Shown here in pieces: positions 1 to 13,800 of a DNA stretch of 64,000 nt. Location: the NCBI GenBank assembly GCA_920105625.2, contig CAKKTE020000276.1, positions 310,001 through 374,000 of the forward strand, read 5' to 3'. Both the position numbers and the translations under genes were made by a program. The DNA comes from Clusia tigrina. Taxonomy: Eukaryota; Arthropoda; Insecta; Diptera; Clusiidae. Position 1 is the first letter of the stretch, and the number at the start of each line of letters is the position of its first letter. The notes below the pieces were generated by a model that saw only the letters and a list, made by a program, of their open reading frames with translations, made no database searches and was not told where the DNA came from.

Positions 1-1929
1 CGTAACTTCTATACGGTACGTCCTACACCTATCAAAGTTTGCAACATACAAACGCCTGTAACTTTTTACTGGAGCGTCATAAAACCTTGAAATTTTGTAA
101 CAATAAAGTACTCGAGCCTCTTGTCAATTTAAGTTATCGCTCAAAGCTATGCTACCCTTGAGTCCCAAATCAAACACTGATAAAACTTCAAATAGCCCTA
201 ACTTCTATACGGTACGTCCTACACCTATCAAAGTTTGCAATATACAATTGCTTGTAACTTTTTACTGGAGCGTCATAAAACCTTGAATTTTTGTAACAAT
301 AAAGTACTCGAGCCTCTTGTCAATTTAAGCTATCGCTCAAAGCTATGTTACCCTTGAGTCCCAAATAAAACACTGATAAAACTTCAAATGGCCCTAACTT
401 CTATACGGTACGTCCTACACCTATCAAAGTTTGCAACATACAAATGCTTTTAACTTTTTACTGGAGCGTCACAAAACCTTGAAATTTTGTAACAAAAAAG
501 TACTCGAGCCTATTGTCAATGTAAGCTATCGCTCAAAGCTATGCTACCCTTGAGTCCCAAATCACACACTGATAAAACTTCAAATGGCCCTAAACTCTAT
601 ACGGTACGTCATACACCTATCAAAGTTTGCAACATACAAATGCTTGTAAGTTTTTACTGCAGCGTCATAAAACCTTGAAATTTTGTAACAATAAAGTACT
701 CGAGCCTCTTGTCAATTTAAGCTATCGCTCAAAGCTATGCTAAACTTGATTCCCAAATCAAACACTGATAAAACTTCAAGTGGCCCTAGCTTCTATACGG
801 TGCGTCTTACACCTATCAAAGTTTGCAACATACAAATGCTTGTAACTTTTTAATGGAGCGTCATAAAACCTTGAAATTTTGTAACAATAAAGTATTCGAT
901 CCTCTTGTCAATTTAAGCTATCGTTCAAAGTTATGCTACCCTTGAGTCCCAAATCAAACACTGATAAAACTTCAAATGGCCCTAACTTCTAAACGGTACG
1001 TCCTACACCTGTGACAGTTTGCAACATACAAATGCTTGTAACTTTTTACAGGAGCGTCATAAAACCTTGAAATTTTGTAACAATATAGTACTCGAGCCTC
1101 TTGTCAATTTAAGCTATCGCTCAAAGCTATGCTACCCTTGAGTCCCAAATCAAACACTGATAAAACTTCAAATGGCCCTAACTTCTATACGGTACGTCCT
1201 ACACCTATCAAAGTTTGCAACATACAAACGCCTGTAACTTTTTACTGGAGCGTCATAAAACCTTGAAATTTTGTAACAATAAAGTACTCGAGCCTCTTGT
1301 CAATTTAAGTTATCGCTCAAAGCTATGCTACCCTTGAGTCCCAAATAAAACACTGATAAAACTTCAAATGGCCCTAACTTCTATACGGTATGTCCTACAC
1401 CTATCAAAGTTTGCAACATACAAATGCTTTTAACTTTTTACTGGAGCGTCATAAAACCTTGAAATTTTGTAACAATAAAATACTCGAGCCTCTTGTCAAT
1501 GTAAGCTATCGCTCAAAGCTATGCTACCCTTGAGTGCCAAATCAAACACTGATAAAACTTCAAATGGCAATAAACTCTATACGGTACGTCATACACCTAT
1601 CAAAGTTTGCAACATACAAATGCTTGTAAGTTTTTACTGCAGCGTCATAAAACCTTGAAATTTTGTAACAATAAAGTACTCGAGCCTCTTGTCAATTTAA
1701 GCTATATCTCACCATTGAGTCCCAAATCAAACACTCATAAAACTTCAAATGGCCCTAACTTCTATCAAAGTTTGCAACATACAAATGCTTGTAACTTTTT
1801 ACTGGAGCGTCATAAAACCTTGAAATTTTGTAACAATAAAGTACTCGAGCCTCTTGTCAATTTAAGCTATCGCTCAAAGCTATGCTACCCTTGAGTCCCA
1901 AATCAAACACTGATAAAACTTCAAATGGC

Positions 1930-4900
1930 CCTAACTTCTATACGGTACGTCCTACACCTATCAAAGTTTGCAACATACAAACGCCTGTAACTTTTTACTG
2001 GAGCGTCATAAAACCTTGAAATTTTGTAACAATAAAGTACTCGAGCCTCTTGTCAATTTAAGTTATCGCTCAAAGCTATGCTACCCTTGAGTCCCAAATC
2101 AAACACTGATAAAACTTCAAATAGCCCTAACTTCTATACGGTACGTCCGACACCTATCAAAGTTTGCAACATACAATTGCTTGTAACTTTTTACTGGAGC
2201 GTCCTAAAACCTTGAATTTTTGTAACAATAAAGTACTCGAGCCTCTTGTCAATTTAAGCTATCGCTCAAAGCTATGCTACCCTTGAGTCCCAAATAAAAC
2301 ACTGATGAAACTTCAAATGGCCCTAACTTCTATACGGTATGTCCTACACCTATCAAAGTTTGCAACATACAAATGCTTTTAACTTTTTACTGGAGCGTCA
2401 TAAAACCTTGAAATTTTGTAACAATAAAATACTCGAGCCTCTTGTCAATGTAAGCTATCGCTCAAAGCTATGCTACCTTTGAGTGCCAAATCAAACACTG
2501 ATAAAACTTCAAATGGCCCTAAACTCTATACGGTACGTCATACACCTATCAAAGTTTGCAACATACAAATGCTTGTAAGTTTTTACTGCAGCGTCATAAA
2601 ACCTTGAAATTTTGTAACAATAAAGTACTCAAGCCTCTTGTCAATTTAAGCTATCGCTCAAAGCTATGCTACCCTTGAGTCCCAAATCAAACACTGATAA
2701 AACTTCAAATGGCCCTAACTTCTATACGGTAGTCCTACACCTATCAAAGTTTGCAACATACAAATACTTGTAACTTTTTACTGGAGCGTCATAAAACCTT
2801 GATATTTTGTAACAATAAAGTACTCGAGCCTCTTGTCAATTTAAGCTATCGCTCAAAGCTATGCTACCCTGGAGTCCCAAATCAATCACTGATAAAACTT
2901 CGAATGGCCCTAACTTCTATAAAGTACGTCCTACACCTATCAAAGTTTGCAACATGCAAATGCTTGTAACTTTTTACTAGAGCGTCATAAAACCTTGAAA
3001 TTTTGTAACAATAAAGTACTCGAGCCTCTTGTCAATTTAAGCTATCGCTCAAAGCTATGTTACCCTTCAGTCCCAAATAAAACACTCATAAAACTTCAAA
3101 TGTCCCTAACTTCTATACGGTACGTCCTACACTTATCAAAGTTTGCAACATACAAATGCTTGCAACTTTTTACTGGAGCGTCATAAAACCTTGAAATTTT
3201 GTAACAATAAAGTACTCGAGACTCTTATCAATTTAAGCTATCGCTCAAAGCTATGCTACCCTTGAGTCCCAAATCAAACACTGATAAATCTTCAAATGGC
3301 CCTAACTTGTATACGGTACTTCCTACACCTATCAAAGTTTGCAACATACAAATGCTTGTAACTTTTTACTGGAGCGTCATAAAACCTTGAAATTTTGTAA
3401 CAATAAAGTACTCGAGCCTCTTGTCAATTTAAGCTATCGCTCAAAGCTATGCTACCCTTGAGTCCCACATCAAACACTGTTAAAACTTCAAATGGCCGTA
3501 ACTTCTATACGGTACGTCCTACACCTATCAAAGTTTGCAACATACAAACGCCTGTAACTTTTTACTGGAGCGTCATAAAACCTTGAAATTTTGTAACAAT
3601 AAAGTACTCGAGCCTCTTGTCAATTTAAGTTATCGCTCAAAGCTATGCTACCCTTGAGTCCCAAATCAAACACTGATAAAACTTCAAATAGCCCTAACTT
3701 CTATACGGTACGTCCGACACCTATCAAAGTTTGCAACATACAATTGCTTGTAACTTTTTACTGGAGCGTCCTAAAACCTTGAATTTTTGTAACAATAAAG
3801 TACTCGAGCCTCTTGTCAATTTAAGCTATCGCTCAAAGCTATGCTACCCTTGAGTCCCAAATAAAACACTGATGAAACTTCAAATGGCCCTAACTTCTAT
3901 ACGGTATGTCCTACACCTATCAAAGTTTGCAACATACAAATGCTTTTAACTTTTTACTGGAGCGTCATAAAACCTTGAAATTTTGTAACAATAAAATACT
4001 CGAGCCTCTTGTCAATGTAAGCTATCGCTCAAAGCTATGCTACCTTTGAGTGCCAAATCAAACACTGATAAAACTTCAAATGGCCCTAAACTCTATACGG
4101 TACGTCATACACCTATCAAAGTTTGCAACATACAAATGCTTGTAAGTTTTTACTGCAGCGTCATAAAACCTTGAAATTTTGTAACAATAAAGTACTCAAG
4201 CCTCTTGTCAATTTAAGCTATCGCTCAAAGCTATGCTACCCTTGAGTCCCAAATCAAACACTGATAAAACTTCAAATGGCCCTAACTTCTATACGGTAGT
4301 CCTACACCTATCAAAGTTTGCAACATACAAATACTTGTAACTTTTTACTGGAGCGTCATAAAACCTTGATATTTTGTAACAATAAAGTACTCGAGCCTCT
4401 TGTCAATTTAAGCTATCGCTCAAAGCTATGCTACCCTGGAGTCCCAAATCAATCACTGATAAAACTTCGAATGGCCCTAACTTCTATAAAGTACGTCCTA
4501 CACCTATCAAAGTTTGCAACATGCAAATGCTTGTAACTTTTTACTAGAGCGTCATAAAACCTTGAAATTTGGTAACAATAAAGTACTCGAGCCTCTTGTC
4601 AATTTAAGCTATCGCTCAAAGCTATGTTACCCTTCAGTCCCAAATAAAACACTCATAAAACTTCAAATGTCCCTAACTTCTATACGGTACGTCCTACACT
4701 TATCAAAGTTTGCAACATACAAATGCTTGCAACTTTTTACTGGAGCGTCATAAAACCTTGAAATTTTGTAACAATAAAGTACTCGAGACTCTTATCAATT
4801 TAAGCTATCGCTCAAAGCTATGCTACCCTTGAGTCCCAAATCAAACACTGATAAATCTTCAAATGGCCCTAACTTGTATACGGTACTTCCTACACCTATC

Positions 4901-5064
4901 AAAGTTTGCAACATACAAATGCTTGTAACTTTTTACTGGAGCGTCATAAAACCTTGAAATTTTGTAACAATAAAGTACTCGAGCCTCTTGTCAATTTAAG
5001 CTATCGCTCAAAGCTATGCTACCCTTGAGTCCCACATCAAACACTGTTAAAACTTCAAATGGCC
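1930..5064 (+). repeat. Two tandem copies of an 8-monomer higher-order repeat (1,567 bp)
   Basis: Diagnostic variants recur at an exact 1,567-bp offset. The GTCCGACAC variant is at 2,145 and 3,712. The monomer lacking a base at CGGTAGTCC is near 2,727 and 4,294. The CAACATGCAAATGC variant is near 2,950 and 4,517. 1,567 is eight 196-bp monomers minus one base. The copies look almost identical; one difference noticed is a T to G near 4,571. A third partial start at about 5,065 diverges after some 200 bp. Boundaries are approximate. Confidence 0.9.
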
Positions 5065-7560
5065 GTAACTTCTATACGGTACGTCCTACACCTATCAAAG
5101 TTTGCAACATACAAACGCCTGTAACTTTTTACTGGAGCGTCATAAAACCTTGAAATTTTGTAACAATAAAGTACTCGAGCCTCTTGTCAATTTAAGTTAT
5201 CGCTCAAAGCTATGCTACCCTTGAGTCCCAAATCAAACACTGATAAAAATTCAAATAGCCCTAACTTCTATACGGTACGTCCTACACCTATCAAAGTTTG
5301 CAATATACAATTGCTTGTAACTTTTTACTGGAGCGTCATAAAACCTTGAATTTTTGTAACAATAAAGTACTCGAGCCTCTTGTCAATTTAAGCTATCGCT
5401 CAAAGCTATGTTACCCTTGAGTCCCAAATAAAACACTGATAAAACTTCAAATGGCCCTAACTTCTATACGGTACGTCCTACACCTATCAAAGTTTGCAAC
5501 ATACAAATGCTTTTAACTTTTTACTGGAGCGTCATAAAACCTTGAAATTTTGTAACAAAAAAGTACTCGAGCCTCTTGTCAATGTAAGCTATCGCTCAAA
5601 GCTATGCTACCCTTGAGTCCCAAATCACACACTGATAAAACTTCAAATGGCCCTAAACTCTATACGGTACGTCATACACCTATCAAAGTTTGCAACATAC
5701 AAATGCTTGTAAGTTTTTACTGCAGCGTCATAAAACCTTGAAATTTTGTAACAATAAAGTACTCAAGCCTCTTGTCAATTTAAGCTATCGCTCAAAGCTA
5801 TGCTACCCTTGAGTCCCAAATCAAACACTGATAAAACTTCAAATGGACCTAACTTCTATATGGTACGTGCTACACCTATCAAAGTTTGCAACATACAAAT
5901 GCTTGTAATTTTTTCCTGGAGCGTCATAAAACCTTGAAATTTTGTAACAATAAAGTACTCGAGCCTCTTGTCAACTTAAGCTATCACTCGAAGCTATGCT
6001 ACCCTTGAGTCCCAAATCAAACACTGATAAATCTTCAAATGGCCCTAACTTCTATACGGTAGTCCTACACCTATCAAAGTTTGCAACATACAAATACTTG
6101 TAACTTTTTACTGGAGCGTCATAAAACCTTGATATTTTGTAACAATAAAGTACTCGAGCCTCTTGTCAATTTAAGCTATCGCTCAAAGCTATGCTACCCT
6201 GGAGTCCCAAATCAATCACTGATAAAACTTCAAATGGCCCTAACTTCTATAAAGTACGTCCTACACCTATCAAAGTTTGCAACATACAAATGCTTGTAAC
6301 TTTTTACTAGAGCGTCATAAAACCTTGAAATTTTGTAACAATACACTACTCGAGCCTCTTGTCAAGTTAACTTATCGCTCAAAGCTATGCTACCCTTGAG
6401 TCCCAAATCAAACACTGATAAAACTTCAAATGGCCCTAACTTCTATACCTTACGTCCTACACCTATCAAAGTTTGCAACATACAAATACTTGTAACTTTT
6501 TACTGGAGCGTCATAAAACCTTGATATTTTGTAACAATAAAGTACTCGAGCCTCTTGTCAATTTAAGCTATCGCTCAAAGCTATGCTACCCTGGAGTCCC
6601 AAATCAATCACTGATAAAACTACAAATGGCCCTAACTTCTATAAAGTACGTCCTACACCTATCAAAGTTTGCAACATATAAATACTTGTAACTTTTTACT
6701 AGAACGTCATAGAACCTTGAAATTTTGTAACAATAAAGTACTCGAGCCTCTTGTCAATTTAACTTAACGCTCAAAGCTATGCTACCCTTGAGTCCCAAAT
6801 CAAACACTGATAAAACTTCAAATGGCCCTAACTTCTATACCTTACGTCCTACACCTATCACAGTTTGCAACATACAAATGCTTTTAACTTTTTACTGGAG
6901 CGTCATAAAACCTTGAAATTTTGTAACAATAAAGTACTCGAGCCTCTTGTCAATTTAAGCTATCGCTCAAAGCTATGCTACCCTTGAGTCCCAAATCAAA
7001 CACTGATAAAACTTCAAATGGCCCTAACTTCTATACGGTACGTCCTACACCTATCAAAGTTTGCAACATACAAATGCTTGTAACTTTTTACTAGAACGTC
7101 ATAAAACCTTGAAATTTTGTAACAATAAAGTACTCGAGCCTCTTGTCAATTTAACTTATCGCTCAAAGCTATGCTACCCTTGAGTCCCAAATCAAACACT
7201 GATAAAACTTCAAATGGCCCTAACTTCTATACGGTACGTCCTACACCTATGAAAGTTTGCAACATACAAATGCTTTTAACTTTTTACTGGAGCGTCATAA
7301 AACCTTGAAATTTTGTAACAATAAAGTACTTGAGCCTCTTGTCAATTTAAGCTATCGCTCAAAGCTATGCTACCCTTGAGTCCCAAATCAAACACTGATA
7401 AAACTTCAAATGGCCCTAACTTCTATACGGTACGTCCTACACCTATCAAAGTTTGCAACATACAAATGCTTGCAACTTTTTACTGAAGCCTCATAAAACC
7501 TTGAAATTTTGTAACAATAAAGTACTCGAGCCTCTTGTCAATTTAAGCTATCGCTCAAAG

Positions 7561-10500
7561 CTATGCTACCCTTGAGTCCCAAGTCAAACACTGATAAATC
7601 TTCAAATGGCCCTAACTTCTATACGGTACGTCCTACACCTATCAAAGCTTTCAACATACAAATGCTTGTAACTTTTTACTGGAGCGTCATAAAACCTTGA
7701 AATTTTGTAACAATAAAGTACTCGAGCCTCTTGTCAATTTAAACTATCGCTCAAAGCTATGTTACCCTTGAGTCCCAAATCAAACACTGATAAAACTTCA
7801 AATGGCCCTAACTTCTATACGGTACGTCCTACTCCTATCAAAGTTTGCAACATACAAATGCTTGTAACTTTTTACTGGAGCGCCATAAAACCTAGAAATT
7901 TTGTAACAATAAAGTACTCGAGCCTCTTGTCAATTTAAGCTATCGCTCAAAGCTATGCTACCCTTGATTCCCAAATCAAACACTGATAAAACTTCAAGTG
8001 GCCCTAGCTTCTATACGGAGCGTCCTACACCTATCAAAGTTTGCAACATACAAATGCTTGCAACTTTTTTCTGGAGCGTCATAAAACCTTGAAATTTTGT
8101 AACAATAAAGTTCTCGAGCCTCTTGTCAACTAAGCTATCGCTCAAAGCTATGCTACCCTTGAGTCGCAAATCAAACACTGATAAATCTTCAAATGGCCCT
8201 AATTTCTATACGGTACGTCCTACACCAATCAAAGTTTGCAACATACAATTTCTTGTAACTTTTTACTGGAGCGTCATAAAACCTTGAAATTTTGTAACAA
8301 TAAATTAGTCGAGCCTCTTGTCAATTTAAGCTATCGCTCAAAGCTATGCTACCCTTGAGTCCCAAAGCAAACACTGATAAATCTTCAAATGGCCCTAACT
8401 TCTATACGGTACGTCCTACACCTATGAAAGTTTGCAACATACAAATGCTTTTAACTTTTTACTGGAGCGTCATAAAACCTTGAAATTTTGTAACAATAAA
8501 GTACTCGAGCCTCTTGTCAATTTAAGCTATCGCTCAAAGTTATGCTACCCTTGAGTCCCAATTCAAACACTGATAAAACTTCAAATGGCCCTAACTTCTA
8601 TACGGTACGTCCTACACCTATCAAAGTTTGCAGCATACAAATGCTTGCAACTTTTTACTGGAGCCTCATAAAAACTTGAAATTTTGTAACAATAAAGTAC
8701 TCGAGCCTCTTGTCAATTTAATCTATCGCTCAAAGCTATGCTACCCTTGAGTCCCAAATCAAACACTGATAAATCTTCAAATGGCCCTAACTTCTAAACG
8801 GTACGTCCTACACCTATCAAAGCTTGCAACATACAAATGCTTGTAACTTTTTACTGGAGCGTCATAAAACCTTGAAATTTTGTAACAATAAAGTACTCGA
8901 GCCTCTTGTCAATGTAAGCTATCGCTCAAAGCTATGTTACCCTTGAGTCCCAAATCAAACACTGATAAAACTTCAAATGGCCCTAACTTCTATACGGTAC
9001 GTCCTACTCCTATCAAAGTTTGCAACATACAAATGCTTGTAACTTTTTACTGGAGCGCCATAAAACCTAGAAATTTTGTAACAATAATGTACTCGAGCCT
9101 CTTGTCAATTTAAGCTATCGCTCAAAGCTATGATACCCTTGAGTCCCAAATCAAACACTGATAAAACTTCAAGTGGCCCTAGCTTCTATACGGTGCGTCC
9201 TACACCTATCAAAGTTTGCAACATACAAATGCTTGCAACTTTTTTCTGGAGCGTCATAAAACCTTGAAATTTTGTAACAATAAAGTAGTCGAGCCTCTTG
9301 TCAATTTAAGCTATCGCTCAAAGCTATGCTACCCTTGAGTCCCAAATCAAACACTGATAAATTTTCAAATGGCCCTAACTTCTATACGGTACGTCCTACA
9401 CCTATCAAAGTTTGCAACATACAAATACTTGTAACTTTTTACTGGAGCGTCATAAAACCTTGAAATTTTGTAACAATAAAGTACTCGAGCCTCTTGTCAA
9501 TTTAACCTATCGCTCAAAGCTATGCTACCCTTGAGTCCCAAATCAAACACTGATAAAACTTCAAGTGGCCCTATCAAAGTTTGCAACATACAAATGCTTG
9601 CAACTTTTTTCTGGAGCGTCATAAAATCTTGAAATTTTGTAACAATAAAGTTCTCGAGCCTCTTGTCAATTTAAGCTATCGCTCAAAGCTATGCTACCCT
9701 TCAGTCCCAAATCAAACACTGATAAAATTTCAAATGGCCGTAACTTCTATACGGTACGTCATACACCTACCAAAGTTTGCAACATACAAATGCTTGTAAC
9801 TTTTTACTGGAGCGTCATAAAACCTTGAAATTTTGTAACAATAAAGTACTCGAGCCTCTTGTCAATTTAAGCTATCGCTCAAAGCTATGTTACCCTTGAG
9901 TCAAAAATCAAACACTGATAAAACTTTAAATGGCCCTAACTTCTATATGGTACGTCCTACACCTATCAAAGTTTGCAACATACAAATGCTTGCAACTTTT
10001 TACTGGAGCGTCATAAAACCTTGAAATTTTGTAACAATAAAGTACCCGAGACTCTTATCAATTTAAGCTATCGCTCAAAGCTATGCTACCCTTGAGTCCC
10101 AAGTCAAACACTGATAAATCTTCAAATGGCCCTAACTTCTATACGGTACGTCCTACACCTATCAAAGCTTTCAACATACAAATGCTTGTAACTTTTTACT
10201 GGAGCGTCATAAAACCTTGAAATTTTGTAACAATAAAGTACTCGAGCCTCTTGTCAATTTAAACTATCGCTCAAACCTATGTTACCCTTGAGTCCCAAAT
10301 CAAACACTGATAAAACTTCAAATGGCCCTAACTTCTATACGGTACGTCCTACTCCTATCAAAGTTTGCAACATACAAATGCTTGTAACTTTTTACTGGAG
10401 CGCCATAAAACCTAGAAATTTTGTAACAATAAAGTACTCGAGCCTCTTGTCAATTTAAGCTATCGCTCAAAGCTATGCTACCCTTGATTCCCAAATCAAA

Positions 10501-10850
10501 CACTGATAAAACTTCAAGTGGCCCTAGCTTCTATACGGAGCGTCCTACACCTATCAAAGTTTGCAACATACAAATGCTTGCAACTTTTTTCTGGAGCGTC
10601 ATAAAACCTTGAAATTTTGTAACAATAAAGTTCTCGAGCCTCTTGTCAACTAAGCTATCGCTCAAAGCTATGCTACCCTTGAGTCGCAAATCAAACACTG
10701 ATAAATCTTCAAATGGCCCTAATTTCTATACGGTACGTCCTACACCAATCAAAGTTTGCAACATACAATTTCTTGTAACTTTTTACTGGATCGTCATAAA
10801 ACCTTGAAATTTTGTAACAATAAAGTAGTCGAGCCTCTTGTCAATTTAAG
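7561..10850 (+). repeat. Segmental duplication inside the array, offset 2,520 bp
   Basis: The block 7,561 to about 8,330 recurs at 10,081 to about 10,850 with an exact 2,520-bp offset. It shares rare variants: CCCAAGTCAAACACTG, the doubled change AAAGCTTTCAACAT, ACCTAGAAATT, CTATACGGAGCG and the shortened GTCAACTAAG monomer. Differences are a few single bases (for example AAAGCTATG versus AAACCTATG near 10,275). Confidence 0.85.
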
Positions 10851-13800
10851 CTATCGCTCAAAGCTATGCTACCCTTGCGTCCCAAATCAAACGCTGATAA
10901 ATTTTTAAATGGCCCTAACTTCTATACGGTACGTCCTACACCTATCAAAGTTTGCAACATACAAATACTTGTAACTTTTTACTGGAGCGTCATAAAACCT
11001 TGAAATTTTGTAACAATAAAGTACTCGAGCCTCTTGTCAATTTAACCTATCGCTCAAAGCTATGCTACCCTTGAGTCCCAAATCAAACACTGATAAAACT
11101 TCAAGTGGCCCTAGCTTCTATACGGTGCGTCCTACACCTATCAAAGTTTGCAACATACAAATGCTTGCAACTTTTTTCTGGAGCGTCATAAAACCTTGAA
11201 ATTTTGTAACAATAAAGTTCTCGAGCCTCTTGTCAACTAAGCTATCGCTCAAAGCTATGCTACCTTTGAGTCGCAAATCAAACACTGATAAATCTTCAAA
11301 TGGCCCTAATTTCTATACGGTACGTCCTACACCAATCAAAGTTTGCAACATACAATTGCTTGTAACTTTTTACTGGAGCGTCATAAAACCTTGAAATTTT
11401 GTAACAATAAATTAGTCGAGCCTCTTGTCAATTTAAGCTATCGCTCAAAGCTATGCTACCCTTGAGTCCCAAAGCAAACACTGATAAATCTTCAAATGGC
11501 CCTAACTTCTATACGGTACGTCCTACACCTATCAAAGTTTGCAACATACAAATACTTGTAACTTTTTACTGGAGCGTCATAAAACCTTGAAATTTTGTAA
11601 CAATAAAGTACTCGAGCCTCTTGTCAATTTAAGCTATCGCTCAAAGCTATGCTACCCTTGAGTCCCAAATCAAACACTGATAAAACTTCAAATGGCCCTA
11701 ACTTCTATACGGTACGTCCTACACCTATGAAAGTTTGCAACATACAAATGCTTTTAACTTTTTACTGGAGCGTCATAAAACCTTGAAATTTTGTAACAAT
11801 AAAGTACTCGAGCCTCTTGTCAATTTAAGCTATCGCTCAAAGTTATGCTACCCTTGAGTCCCAATTCAAACACTGATAAAACTTCAAATGGCCCTAACTT
11901 CTATACGGTACGTCCTACACCTATCAAAGTTTGCAGCATACAAATGCTTGCATGTTTTTACTGGAGCCTCATAAAAACTTGAAATTTTGTAACAATAAAG
12001 TACTCGAGCCTCTTGTCAATTTAATCTATCGCTCAAAGCTATGCTACCCTTGAGTCCCAAATCAAACACTGATAAATCTTCAAATGGCCCTAACTTCTAA
12101 ACGGTACGTCCTACACCTATCAAAGCTTGCAACATACAAATGCTTGTAACTTTTTACTGGAGCGTCATAAAACCTTGAAATTTTGTAACAATAAAGTACT
12201 CGAGCCTCTTGTCAATGTAAGCTATCGCTCAAAGCTATGTTACCCTTGAGTCCCAAATCAAACACTGATAAAACTTCAAATGGCCCTAACTTCTATACGG
12301 TGCGTCCTACTCCTATCAAAGTTTGCAACATACAAATGCTTGTAACTTTTTACTGGAGCGCCATAAAACCTAGAAATTTTGTAACAATAAAGTACTCGAG
12401 CCTCTTGTCAATTTAAGCTATCGCTCAAAGCTATGATACCCTTGAGTCCCAAATCAAACACTGATAAAACTTCAAGTGGCCCTAGCTTCTATACGGTGCG
12501 TCCTACACCTATCAAAGTTTGCAACATACAAATGCTTGCAACTTTTTTCTGGAGCGTCATAAAACCTTGAAATTTTGTAACAATAAAGTAGTGGAGCCTC
12601 TTGTCAATTTAAGCTATCGCTCAAAGCTATGCTACCCTTGAGTCCCAAATCAAACACTGATAAATTTTCAAATGGCCCTAACTTCTATACGGTACGTCCT
12701 ACACCTATCAAAGTTTGCAACATACAAATACTTGTAACTTTTTACTGGAGCGTCATAAAACCTTGAAATTTTGTAACAATAAAGTACTCGAGCCTCTTGT
12801 CAATTTAACCTATCGCTCAAAGCTATGCTACCCTTGAGTCCCAAATCAAACACTGATAAAACTTCAAGTGGCCCTATCAAAGTTTGCAACATACAAATGC
12901 TTGCAACTTTTTTCTGGAGCGTCATAAAATCTTGAAATTTTGTAACAATAAAGTTCTCGAGCCTCTTGTCAATTTAAGCTATCGCTCAAAGCTATGCTAC
13001 CCTTCAGTCCCAAATCAAACACTGATAAAATTTCAAATGGCCGTAACTTCTATACGGTACGTCATACACCTACCAAAGTTTGCAACATACAAATGCTTGT
13101 AACTTTTTACTGGAGCGTCATAAAACCTTGAAATTTTGTAACAATAAAGTACTCGAGCCTCTTGTCAATTTAAGCTATCGCTCAAAGCTATACTACCCTT
13201 GAGTCAAAAATCAAACACTGATAAAACTTTAAATGGCCCTAACTTCTATATGGTACGTCCTACACCTATCAAAGTTTGCAACATACAAATGCTTGCAACT
13301 TTTTACTGGAGCGTCATAAAACCTTGAAATTTTGTAACAATAAAGTACCCGAGACTCTTATCAATTTAAGCTATCGCTCAAAGCTATGCTACCCTTGAGT
13401 CCCAAATCAAACATTGATAAATCTTCAAATGGCCCTAACTTGTATATGGTACGTCCTACACCATTCAAGGTTTGCAACATACAAATGCTTGTAACTTTTT
13501 ACTGGAGCCTCATAAAACCTTGAAATTTTGTAACAATAAAGTACTCGAGCCTCTTGTCAATTTAAGCTATCGCTCAAAGCTATGCTACCCTTGAGTCCCA
13601 AATCAAACACTGATAAAACTTCAAATGGCCCTAACTTCTATACGGTACGTCCTACACCTATGAAAGTTTGCAACATACAAATGCTTTTAACTTTTTACTG
13701 GAGCGTCATAAAACCTTGAAATTTTGTAACAATAAAGTACTCGAGCCTCTTGTCAATTTAAGCTATCGCTCAAAGTTATGCTACCCTTGAGTCCCAATTC

